Part shown: one piece after another, positions 11,196-19,843 of the stretch
Layout of the letters: every line of letters begins with the position of its first letter
Numbering within the stretch: the first letter of the stretch is position 1
NCBI GenBank assembly: GCA_032622095.1
Contig: CP136069.1
Coordinates: 201,110,690 to 201,174,689 of the forward strand
From: Siphonodentalium dalli
Lineage: Eukaryota > Mollusca > Scaphopoda > Gadilida > Siphonodentaliidae
Reading direction: 5' to 3'
DNA: 64,000 bases
Position numbers and translations under genes: made by a program
Notes under the pieces: model-generated
The model's input: only the letters and a program-made list of their open reading frames with translations
What the model was told of the DNA's origin: nothing
Databases searched by the model: none

Positions 11196-14100
11196 TCACT
11201 GTTTCGAGCACTCTATTATTATCGCTGATAGCAGGGCTTGAAACGACGGTTTGCCTATTAAGTTGCTGCTCGCTCCATTCATGAGCTGTTTACACTTGCG
11301 AGGGGCCGGTATGGGCCTACATTCACGAGGGTTTTGTTCAATGGCGGCCACTTCCATTAACTCATCCTCTGAGCCGTCATCACTCGTAAACATCTTTGTT
11401 ACTTTGCGCCCGTGTCGACGAGGCGCTGGAGCGCGTCGTGCCTTGGCACTCGGCTCTGGTCTCTCGTCCATGGACGAGTCAGGGTTTTGTAGCGGCTCTG
11501 AGCGCGCGAGTCGCGTTTTCCTACGCTGTAAGCGCATCTTAAGCTCGCTTAAAGGGACATCTTCGTCATCGGAGTCCGAACATTGCCTCCGATATCGAGC
11601 GATTACATCATCTGGTAATGGTTCTGTTTCATCGCCAGAAGACCCACCCACAGGGTTAGGGGCAGGAACGTCGCTATCTTCGTCTTCGGGGGGAACAACA
11701 TACGTTTGAGCACGCTTGTTGTTGTCAGTTTTGGGGATTTCCCATTCCAGGTTGGCTTTGCGCATATGTTCAGCATGGGATTGTGTGACTTTCCCAGTTA
11801 ATTGATTCCTTAACTCGAAAGTAACGGGCGTTATTTGCTTGGTTATGCGGAAGTAGGGTTTCCATTTGCTTTCAAGTTTGCTTTTTCGTAAATGATTCTT
11901 CACATAGACGGCCTCGCCAATCTCGAATTTGGTGTCTGTGGCCTTTTTGTTAAATTTCGCTGCTTGTTGGCGTTTCGCCTGTTTCACGTGTTTGTGTACC
12001 ATCATAAAGGATTTGTGCTGTTGTTGCAGCGCTATCTGATGGTAATCTTCTCCCGCGTATTTACGCCTGGGTTTTAGGAGATTGTCTATTGGGAACACGA
12101 CGTCTCGATTGTACAACAAGAAAAAGGGGGAGAATTTTGAAGTTTCATTTTTGTTAAATCGAATCGCAGCTAGTGCTTGATTTAAATGGACGTCCCACGT
12201 GTTTATTTGGTCTGCCACTTTCTTTGAGACAATGTCTTTAAAAGTTCTGTGAAATCTCTCCACTCTGCTATTGCTCTGGGGGTGATAATAAGACGTAGTC
12301 ACGTGGTGAATGTTCAAGGCCTTCAGAGTGTCCCTGACCTTGTAATTAATGTTCTCACTGCCGTTATCAGTTATTATTTCTAGAGGGCATCCATGTCGCG
12401 GGAATATCTCGTCGATCAAGAGATGAACAACGTTATCGGCCGACTTGTCCTTGACCGGAAACGCTTCTGCCCACCCGCTATATAAGTCTATGAAGCTGAT
12501 AATGTAGCGGTTACCCGATAGCGACGTGGGGTAGGGCCCTGATAGGTCCAACCCAATTTTGGCAAAAGGGTAGGGGGGCGTGTCCGTTATTTGCATTTTA
12601 GGGGATTGTTTTTGCAGAGACCTGACTTGGCAGGTCACGCACTTTCCAATGTAACAGTTTAGTTCCTTGTACAGTCTGGGCCAAAAATATTTCGACCTAA
12701 TCGCATCATGCGTTTTGTCTACTCCCACGTGGCCGTTATCATCGTGGTATTGTTGGATTATGTTGGTTTGAAGATGTGCGGGCACCCAAAGGCGTGGGGT
12801 CGGTTCTGCGTCAGCACTCGAGAGGTAATAGAGTACCCCGTCAATCATCAAGTGTTTGTCATTCCGGGTGTCCTCGCCTTTGTCGAGGGCCTCCAGAACT
12901 GACGCAATTTCCGGGTCTTTCTTTTGTTCCTCAAGCATGTTGAAGCCTGGCTTGTTGAACAGTAGATTAGTAGGTTGGTAAGCCTGACCAATTTGAGTTT
13001 TATTCGGCAGTTCCTTTGGGGTTACCTCGCAGCTTGCGAAGTCTTTGGGTTTAAATCGAGACGAATTCAAGGCGGCGATTTCCGCTTGGGTCTCGGCGAC
13101 AGTAAGGTTATTGTCGTTGATATCTACCTCTACTTCTGCCTTCTCTTGTTCCGTATAAGCATTAGGTGGCGTTCGACTGAGCAGGTCTGCGCAGTAATTA
13201 TCTGGGCCAGCTATGTACTCAATGTTACAGTTATATCCAGTTATGCCCAAAGCCCACTGTTGAATTTTCTTGTTCTGCATGGGGGATTCCAAGAGATACT
13301 TCAATGGTTTATGATCTGTTTTTATCGTGAAAGTGGCGTTATGAAGGTAATGGTCCAACCTTTGTAATGCGAAGTGAATTGCATATGCCTCTTTCTCCAC
13401 AGTTGGCCATCGGGTTTGAGTATCACCAAGTTTGTGTGAGAGATAATAAATTGGTTCTTCAACGCCATCTGAGCCCAACTGGGTCAGACAGGCACCGATG
13501 CAAAGGTCGCTTGCATCAGTATACAATGTATAGGGCGTGGCCGTATTTGGGTAGGCCAGGAGAGGCACTGCCGTGAGATTTTCTTTTAGTTTGTCAAACG
13601 AAATTTGGCAAGCTTGGTCCCATTTGAATTTGGCATATTTTTTTGTAAGCTGTACCAAAGGTTCAGCGATTTGCGAAAATGAGGGGACAAATCTGCGGTA
13701 GTAGTTGCTCATGCCAATGAAGGAACGTACTTCTTTTACTGATGTTGGGGGCACAAGCGACCGGATGGCCTTGACCTTGTCGGGGTCAGGTCGGACGCCG
13801 TCGGTATCAATTATAAAACCCAAATACCGTGTTTCTTGCTTTAGGAATTGGCACTTTTTTAATTTTAATTTCAGTGTATGTTGGCGCAACTTGTCAAAGA
13901 CTTTCTGGATATGTTCCAAGTGTAATTCTAGGGACTCGCTGTAGATGAGGACGTCGTCTAAGTAGGCAATGGCGTAATCACCCATCCCACATAACACCTG
14001 GGCCATCAGCTGGGAGAAAACCCCTCCAGCGTTCCGGAGCCCAAAAGGCATGGAGTTGAATTCAAAAAGACCTCGGTGGCAAGCGAATGCCGTCTTTTGC

Positions 14101-15428
14101 TTGTCCTCCTCTGCGACCTGGCACTGCCAATAACCGCTTTTGAGATCGATAGCGGTGAAGAATTTAGATTTTCCAAGAAGTGCCAAAATATCGTCGATAA
14201 CCGGAAGTGGGTATGACATAGGTTTGGTTACGGCATTTAATTGCCTGAAGTCGACGCAAAATCGTTTGGTGCCATCGCGCTTATCAACCATAACAATCGG
14301 ACTTGAGTAAGGACTCGAACTCGGCCTGATAATGTCTGCTTCTAGCATATCATTTATGGCAACGTCAACCACCGGTCGTTTATTCAAAGGGGTGCGATAC
14401 GGGCGAAGTTTTATCGGAGGGTGGTTTCCCGTGTCGATATGCATTTTGACTGTGCTCGTCTGTGTCAGCTCGGTATCTTTGTCGGCAAAGATGTCCGAGT
14501 TGGACTTCAACAATTTTATCAGTGTTTCTCGGTATTGCTCTGGGCACGAAACTTCGGCCAAATTTAATCTTTTCTCGCCGGTAGCGCGCGCTGACCTAGA
14601 GTTGTCTCCCCTGTTATGGCCGGCGCGTCTAAGGGCGTAGCCATCGTCGCGGTAATTACGGGTCGTCGGGAACTGGGAGCTTTGTGACAAAGAGTTAATT
14701 TCGCGGCTGGTTCCAGGGTCACACACTACCGTCTTGCCGATTACACTGCCCCGTCGTAGGCGAAACGTTTTGTTGGTGTTATTGACGAGTAATACCGGGA
14801 CCTTGTTCCTCTTGCCCACCCCAGAAATGGAGCTGCCGATTTCCAGACCGGGTTCTGACGCTAGGTAGCCTGTCTCGATTTGGGCCACCTCTACTAATGT
14901 CGACTTGCGAAGAGAAGCTAAGTTTTTTGATTTTCCCATACATAAAGTTGATGTTTGAGGCTTTAAGCTAACCTTGCTGGTCAATCTCAGCAGGGAAGCT
15001 ATGTGCGCGTCCGATTCCAATGGGACGTACACGTCACTGACCTTGAGGCATCCCAGATCATAATATAGTCTGACCCCCCGAGAGGTCAACCAATCCCTCC
15101 CCAAAATCATATTCCGGGTCATATCATTCGCCACATAAAATTTATGGGTTAATTTTAGTTTCGCCATTCTGAAGGTCAGTTCCACGCTACCAAGTACGCC
15201 CAGTGACTTCCCATTCACGGAGCTAAGGTTGATGTGTTCCCTAGTTAGTTTTGGTCGGAACTGTAATGCGTCATAGACGCGTTTGTGAATCAATGATACT
15301 TCCGCTCCACTATCCACTAATGAGCGATATTTATTTTTCCCTATTCTAACTAAACAGGAGCTGGGGTTCCCTACAATATTTATGTTATATTTCCTCCCAT
15401 TTGTGGCCTCAATGAGAGGATTCCTTAG
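11196..15428 (-). CDS. pol: Pol polyprotein: protease, reverse transcriptase, RNase H, integrase
   Basis: The frame is open from 15428, where the -1 shift from gag would enter it, to 11196. An internal GTG at 15317 precedes the protease motif, and residues below are numbered from that codon. Protease active site DSGAE is at 2-6 and ILGRDWL near 71. RT shows FRQLNA at 357 and catalytic YLDD at 452-455. RNase H has TDAS with the aspartate at 601. Integrase has an HHCC zinc finger from about 858 and the triad D924, D984, E1020 (D,D-35-E). After integrase comes a long charged tail of about 200 residues rich in E, D, R and P, with no recognisable chromodomain. All catalytic motifs are intact and there is no stop or frameshift. 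It would be made as a Gag-Pol fusion. Confidence 0.95.
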   Translation of the reverse strand, partial: LRNPLIEATNGRKYNINIVGNPSSCLVRIGKNKYRSLVDSGAEVSLIHKRVYDALQFRPKLTREHINLSSVNGKSLGVLGSVELTFRMAKLKLTHKFYVANDMTRNMILGRDWLTSRGVRLYYDLGCLKVSDVYVPLESDAHIASLLRLTSKVSLKPQTSTLCMGKSKNLASLRKSTLVEVAQIETGYLASEPGLEIGSSISGVGKRNKVPVLLVNNTNKTFRLRRGSVIGKTVVCDPGTSREINSLSQSSQFPTTRNYRDDGYALRRAGHNRGDNSRSARATGEKRLNLAEVSCPEQYRETLIKLLKSNSDIFADKDTELTQTSTVKMHIDTGNHPPIKLRPYRTPLNKRPVVDVAINDMLEADIIRPSSSPYSSPIVMVDKRDGTKRFCVDFRQLNAVTKPMSYPLPVIDDILALLGKSKFFTAIDLKSGYWQCQVAEEDKQKTAFACHRGLFEFNSMPFGLRNAGGVFSQLMAQVLCGMGDYAIAYLDDVLIYSESLELHLEHIQKVFDKLRQHTLKLKLKKCQFLKQETRYLGFIIDTDGVRPDPDKVKAIRSLVPPTSVKEVRSFIGMSNYYRRFVPSFSQIAEPLVQLTKKYAKFKWDQACQISFDKLKENLTAVPLLAYPNTATPYTLYTDASDLCIGACLTQLGSDGVEEPIYYLSHKLGDTQTRWPTVEKEAYAIHFALQRLDHYLHNATFTIKTDHKPLKYLLESPMQNKKIQQWALGITGYNCNIEYIAGPDNYCADLLSRTPPNAYTEQEKAEVEVDINDNNLTVAETQAEIAALNSSRFKPKDFASCEVTPKELPNKTQIGQAYQPTNLLFNKPGFNMLEEQKKDPEIASVLEALDKGEDTRNDKHLMIDGVLYYLSSADAEPTPRLWVPAHLQTNIIQQYHDDNGHVGVDKTHDAIRSKYFWPRLYKELNCYIGKCVTCQVRSLQKQSPKMQITDTPPYPFAKIGLDLSGPYPTSLSGNRYIISFIDLYSGWAEAFPVKDKSADNVVHLLIDEIFPRHGCPLEIITDNGSENINYKVRDTLKALNIHHVTTSYYHPQSNSRVERFHRTFKDIVSKKVADQINTWDVHLNQALAAIRFNKNETSKFSPFFLLYNRDVVFPIDNLLKPRRKYAGEDYHQIALQQQHKSFMMVHKHVKQAKRQQAAKFNKKATDTKFEIGEAVYVKNHLRKSKLESKWKPYFRITKQITPVTFELRNQLTGKVTQSHAEHMRKANLEWEIPKTDNNKRAQTYVVPPEDEDSDVPAPNPVGGSSGDETEPLPDDVIARYRRQCSDSDDEDVPLSELKMRLQRRKTRLARSEPLQNPDSSMDERPEPSAKARRAPAPRRHGRKVTKMFTSDDGSEDELMEVAAIEQNPRECRPIPAPRKCKQLMNGASSNLIGKPSFQALLSAIIIECSKQ

Positions 15429-16528
15429 TTTTTTGCATATGTGGGCGGGGTCATCATTCGTGGCGGTTCGTTTAATGTCGGATATCTCCGGCTGTGTCGC
15501 GGTGTATCATGGGATATGTCACGTGATCGGTTCGGCTGATCTCGGCGGATTCCCCTAAGTGGCGTTACCGGCGCGTTCCATTGATTTTGCTTCGAACCTC
15601 CGGATTTGGAGGGGCAATTTCTAGCTAAGTGGTTACCTTCGCAAACCCAGCAAGATACGTGCCTCCGGTTTTCGGTCTTAAAGGGGCAGTCGCGAGCGAA
15701 ATGATCACCTTGACACGTCCAACATTCGACCGTTCGTGGTTTAACCACCGCATCGACATGCACCTGTCTCGGGCGTGATCTGTGTTCTCGGGTCGTGTGA
15801 TTATCGCTTGCGCACACCTCGCAGGTTGTTCTCGCGCGTTTGTTTCTGAAACTATCGATTTCCATTGCTTCCGGTTCGTTTTCGTTGTAATTTTCGCGGC
15901 CCGTTCGTAGGTTGAATACCCGTCGGATCCCCATTTCCCGCATGGCGATGTCGGCTGCCAATTTTAGTGTCTTCGGCGCATCCCTGATCAACTTCATTTT
16001 CAAACTGTCGCTTCTTAAAGCGTCAATATAAAACCCTACGAGTTGGCCTTCAACCGCGTTGATCCCGCCGGGCTGCTCTCGGTATGCCACAATCGCGATC
16101 TCCAAAATCCGTTCGGCAAGCACATGTAAATTTTCGTTTTGTTTTTGCTTGATTTTTCTTAGCATCGAAAAGGCGAATTGAATGTCATTTATCTCGGCAA
16201 ATCGACTAGATAATTCAGTTTTTGTGTCTTGCCACGTGGCGTTAGGATTCGTGGCCAAATATCTTTGTAAAAAATCTGATACAGGGCCCGTCGCGCTCTG
16301 AAATGCCATATAGGGCTTCTTTGCTTCGTTAGCGCCGGTTAGGATCGCGCATTTTTCTATCGACTTGACCCACCCGTGGTATTTCGTGGGGTCCCCGTCA
16401 AATGACGTCACTACCTGTGTTACCGTAGTCATGGCCATTGCAGCAATTTGAGAATTGATAGACTCTGTCAATGGGGCGAGAACACCAGCTGATTGTTGTT
16501 GTTGGGTAGCCATTATGATAATAAACAA
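15425..16528 (-). CDS. gag: Gag structural protein with zinc knuckles
   Basis: 367 codons from ATG at 16528 to TAA at 15425-15427. The N-terminal two thirds is helical-looking capsid-type sequence (for example WQDTKTELSSRF, FAFSMLRKIKQKQNENLHVL) that would build the virus-like particle. The C-terminal third is basic. It carries two zinc knuckles with spacing CX2CX3HX4C (C at 269 and 293), one residue shorter than the usual CX2CX4HX4C, and a degenerate third at 236 (CX2CX4HX4H). These bind RNA in related elements. The start is the first ATG after the leader. Expression of pol depends on the frameshift at its stop. Confidence 0.93.
   Translation of the reverse strand: MFIIIMATQQQQSAGVLAPLTESINSQIAAMAMTTVTQVVTSFDGDPTKYHGWVKSIEKCAILTGANEAKKPYMAFQSATGPVSDFLQRYLATNPNATWQDTKTELSSRFAEINDIQFAFSMLRKIKQKQNENLHVLAERILEIAIVAYREQPGGINAVEGQLVGFYIDALRSDSLKMKLIRDAPKTLKLAADIAMREMGIRRVFNLRTGRENYNENEPEAMEIDSFRNKRARTTCEVCASDNHTTREHRSRPRQVHVDAVVKPRTVECWTCQGDHFARDCPFKTENRRHVSCWVCEGNHLARNCPSKSGGSKQNQWNAPVTPLRGIRRDQPNRSRDISHDTPRHSRRYPTLNEPPRMMTPPTYAKN
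15428..15434 (-). promoter_or_regulatory. -1 ribosomal frameshift slippery site A AAA AAC
   Basis: The last gag codons read GCA AAA AAC TAA, so the heptamer A AAA AAC sits in the correct phase directly before the gag stop. A -1 slip continues in the frame that is open through pol. Eight nucleotides later a short stem CCTC/GAGG (loop TCATT) begins, with a competing TCCTC/GAGGA pairing farther down, giving a possible stimulatory structure at the usual distance. Confidence 0.88.
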
Positions 16529-16620
16529 TTAGACTCACGTTTTGCGAATTTTCCCACACTGTTTCTGTGCACACTGTTCCTCTTCTGGCTTCACGTTGTG
16601 TCTGTGATTAGCGTTCAGAT

Positions 16621-16638
16621 CCTGGCTCGAAGGCACCA
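16621..16638 (-). promoter_or_regulatory. Candidate primer-binding site
   Basis: On the minus strand, 11 nt after the 5' LTR, the sequence TGGTGCCTTCGAGCCAGG begins with TGG, as expected for pairing with the CCA end of a tRNA. The tRNA is not identified, and the gap from the LTR is longer than usual, so the call is moderate. Confidence 0.5.
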
Positions 16639-16649
16639 GTTAAGAGATA

Positions 16650-17399
16650 TGTGCCAATACGGGTACATATAACTCTTAAGGCTATCAGAACGGTTTGATA
16701 TTTTATATATAACAAAGTCAATAATGTTCAATCATCGGTATCTGGGTTTCTCTTCCTGTCGTCTGCTTGGGTTGGGATCTTCTTCCGTCTTCATAGGTTG
16801 GATGTATCTGCTTGTCTTCTACTCGGTTGAGTTCCGGTTGAGTTTATCTTCCTGTCGTCTCATGTTCTTCTTCCGCCGGCGCATCAGTGAGATGTTGTTA
16901 GGATCACAAGATCATCGTGTTTACCTTGTATCTTCATCCATCCTTCTAGCTGCTTTTCTCTGGCGTCCGAGAATTTGTTGTTACTATCGGGTAGCTGGTT
17001 AGAACTGTCTTCTCATGTTGGCTTGCTTCCTTCTAAAATACCCAGTGTCTGCTAATGACGGCCATGTGTATTTTCACGGCGCGTCGGTTCATCGTACTTA
17101 GGGTAATTGAGTTATCGTCATCTCCCCATGGGTCCTATTAACTCTCCTGGTTTCAGTAGCTTTCTAGGCGATACATCTGGTCTTGCTAATCCTCAAGACC
17201 GTGTTCTGTTTACTCCACAAATCATTTCCCTATGTTATTGCATGGACGCTCGCTAATTCGATTTGGTGCTCAGTACTTTTGTGATCTAGATGTGGTCAAC
17301 AGCGACGCTGATATGTGTGGTAATCGAGCGCCCCTCTGACAGAGATTTCCTATCTTCTTCCCGGGTTGAAAGTTATGTCCCTGTGGTTGTCTTGGCACA
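16650..17399 (-). repeat. 5' LTR (carries the promoter)
   Basis: Because the element reads on the minus strand, this copy is upstream of gag and would drive transcription. It has the same 750-bp sequence as 9007-9756. Confidence 0.96.
16701..16713 (-). promoter_or_regulatory. TATA-like box in the 5' LTR
   Basis: The minus strand reads GTTATATATAAAA about 60 bp before the LTR end, the only strong TATA-like motif in the LTR. Its use as promoter is an inference. Confidence 0.4.
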
Positions 17400-17429
17400 T
17401 GGCACAGGGCCCTTCTGTTGGGTAAAGGG
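17400..17429. mobile_element. Hairpin MITE, family A, right end
   Basis: TGGCACAGGGC...GGGTAAAGGG, followed by TTAA (17430-17433), is the right terminus of the MITE interrupted by the LTR element. Removing the element and one TGGC restores the arrangement seen at 44845-44876. Confidence 0.88.
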
Positions 17430-17454
17430 TTAAGGTTATTAGTTATAACCGGAA

Positions 17455-17635
17455 AGTTTGAAGATAATTTTTCTGTAACTGCGCTACGCGCGTTATAAAA
17501 TTTATCTTCAAACTGTTCAGTTATAACTGAATATCAACCTTAATCGAAATAAGAGTTATTTCTTAAATAACCGAACAGTTTAAAGACAAATTCAATAACG
17601 CGCATAGTGCGTTATAGAACATTTGTCTTCAAACT
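17455..17635. repeat. Two tandem diverged hairpins with GCGC cores
   Basis: Two inverted repeats of about 60 bp lie in the same orientation (17455-17514 and 17577-17635). Each begins AGTTTRAAGA and ends TCTTCAAACT, with a core such as ATAACGCGCATAGTGCGTTAT split by a few bases. Between and after them a second motif (CCTTAATCGAAAYAAGAGTTATTTCTTA) is also duplicated, giving a period of about 122 bp. Confidence 0.75.
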
Positions 17636-18892
17636 CATAACCTTAATCGAAACAAGAGTTATTTCTTATAATTCCATCCGTCATTTCGTAGGAAAACCAC
17701 CAACGTAGAAGTTAGAAGTTTTACGAGCGTACACCATTGAGATATTTCCGACGAAAAAGACACGCGAAGTTGAAAGAGACACCTGCCACTCAAAACGTGT
17801 GCTTATAAATTGATCAAGTTGTTTCGGAATTTCAGCGTTTTTGATTGGCTAGTCGCAATTGATCACGCATCGCACATCACCGGGCAGTTGTAGTTGCACG
17901 TGGGATTGATATATTCCGCGGTGGCATAAACCCTTGTTAATTTTAATTTTGGTGTTTCATTTCTTTGCAAATGTTAAATCTTGTTGATTTGTCTGGTTAC
18001 CTGTGCACAGGATAGTATCATCTACATGTAGTACGGTTATTGTAAATACAGTAGTACCCGAAGGAATAACGCTGCAGCATCTACATATTAATGCTAAGTC
18101 GTATATAGGAAGTATCGAACAGGTTCCAAGTACATGTTTAGGCACGCGTTATAGGTGAGGTCACTCGGCGTTGTTGTCATGTCTGTAGCGGGAAAGTAAT
18201 ATATACATGTAGGTTATCGAGGAATAACCTGAATGGCAAAGTGTGTGGCAGCCAATTGTTTTACAGTATTGCGTTGATTGACAGCTTATGATTAAATTGT
18301 TGGTGTTCAGAAATATACACGTAATGCGATTATTAAATTAAGTAAGAGAACTAATTGCATCTGGATACTGTTCATTTGCTTCAGTGTTGTTTAGAGTGCA
18401 ATGGGCCGTTTACTGGGATGCGTTATCCCATAGTTTCAACAAAACAACCCAGGGAAAACTCACTCAACGATCAAACTACTCACAGGCAAATCATGGGTAT
18501 CAAGATTCAAGATTCTATATTGTTGTTCTAATTGCATATGTAATACACAAACAAATCAATATATAATAAATAGAACTATGGTGTAAACAAATAAAATGAT
18601 ACATGTAAGTATACCATTGAAATTTAATAAAGTCATCGTTAACATTTGCCGTCGTCACATGTATGTCTAGAGATGGTAGGGTAGGGTGGTGCTGTGGTGA
18701 TCCGAATAATATAGTATGCCTATGGTTGCAAAGTCCATTCCTGTGAGGTATATACCCTCGACAAGGAGTGAACTATGCAACATGTTGGGCGTATCTTAAA
18801 AACCCACACAACTTGTGCATGTGCACAATATCGGTTGTGTTTAGAATTGAGCAGAAGTTATAAACGTTAGGTCTGCGTATCACATGTATATA
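17636..18892. other. Non-coding stretch, nothing recognised
   Basis: No gene or transposon end seen between the tandem hairpins and the Helitron array. Confidence 0.45.
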
Positions 18893-19300
18893 TCTCATAT
18901 ATATTTTGAAGACCTCTGTCTGTTTGTCTGTATGTCTGTATGTTTGTCTGTATGTTTGTCATTTATACAAATATACGATTCTCGACCTATCGGGACGAAA
19001 CTTGGTACGAGTGTGTAGTTTGACCAGGCGGTGGACGTTGTCGTATTGGCGAGCCCGTGCGGCGCCGCTTCGCGCATGCGCAGCCGAGATCTCGGAAACG
19101 GGTGGAGCTATCGACTTGAAATTTGCTATGTGAATGTATCTTGCCCCGGATACGAATTTTATCGGGTCGCCGAGCCCGTGCGACGCCAGCTTCGTGCATG
19201 CGCAGACCAGTTCTCGGAAACGGGTAAAGCTATCGACTTGAAATTTGTTTTTTGAATAGCCCGGATGAATAGCCCGGACAACGTCGGGCTCATCGGCTAG
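18893..19300 (+). mobile_element. Short Helitron, family 1, copy 1
   Basis: It starts TCTCATATATATTTTGAAG and ends with the hairpin AGCCCGGACAACGTCGGGCT, six bases, then CTAG. This is the Helitron pattern of 5' TC and 3' hairpin plus CTRR. The preceding base is A (18892). A TCTG microsatellite follows the 5' end, then about two copies of a core repeat of about 120 bp. There is no Rep/helicase ORF, so it is non-autonomous. It resembles the pearl-type elements described in bivalves. Confidence 0.88.
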
Positions 19301-19696
19301 TCTCATATATATTTTGAAGACCTCTGTTTGTCTGTCTGTATGTTTGTCTGTCTGTATGTTTGTCTGTATGTCATTTATACAAATCCACGATTCTCGACCG
19401 ATCGGGACGAAACTTGGTATGTGTGTGTAGTTTGACCAGGCGGTCGTCCTTGTCGTATTGGCGAACCCGTGCGACGCCCGTGCAGCGCGTGCGCAGACGA
19501 GATCTCGGAAACCGGTGGAGCTATCGACTTGAAATTTGCTATGTGAATGTATCTTGCCCCGGATACGAATTTTATCGGGTCGCAGAGCCCGTGCGACGCC
19601 AGATTCGCGCATGCGCAGACCAGATCTCGGAAACGGGTGGAGCTATCGACTTGAAATTTGGTTTTTGAATAGCCCGGACAACGTCGGGCTGGCTAG
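19301..19696 (+). mobile_element. Short Helitron, family 1, copy 2
   Basis: It starts TCTCATATATATTTTG directly after the CTAG of copy 1 and ends with the same hairpin then GGCTAG. The body matches copy 1: ATACAAATCCACGATTCTCG, then two core repeats. Confidence 0.87.
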
Positions 19697-19843
19697 TCTT
19701 CTTCTATATATTTTGAGAACTCCGTGTATTCGAGAGATAGCCCACACCCTCCGGACCTCAATGATATGATCGTGAATGTGTATTGATATACCCCACTAAA
19801 CTTTGACAAACACCAGTAATGGTGTGTATATCATTTACATATA
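19697..19843 (+). mobile_element. Truncated Helitron 5' fragment
   Basis: It begins TCTTCTTCTATATATTTTG immediately after the CTAG of the previous copy, like a Helitron 5' end. The remaining 130 bp are unrelated and have no 3' hairpin or CTAG. Confidence 0.55.

Larger units (their letters stand above)
9007..17399 (-). mobile_element. Complete Ty3/gypsy-type LTR retrotransposon
   Basis: This 8393-bp element has 750-bp direct repeats at both ends, each beginning TGTGCCAA and ending TTGGCACA, with the 4-bp duplication TGGC outside (9003-9006 and 17400-17403). On the minus strand, in order: 5' LTR, candidate primer-binding site, gag, a -1 frameshift site, pol (protease, RT, RNase H, integrase), small extra ORFs, polypurine tract, 3' LTR. 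The order RT-RNase H-integrase and the 4-bp duplication fit Ty3/gypsy (Metaviridae) elements. Identical-looking LTRs and unbroken gag and pol imply a very recent insertion, possibly by a still competent element. The clade within Ty3/gypsy is not assigned. Confidence 0.96.

Noticed and set aside
11251-14640. Plus-strand ORFs within the retrotransposon
   Set aside because: They are antisense shadows of pol, which has full conserved motifs on the minus strand.
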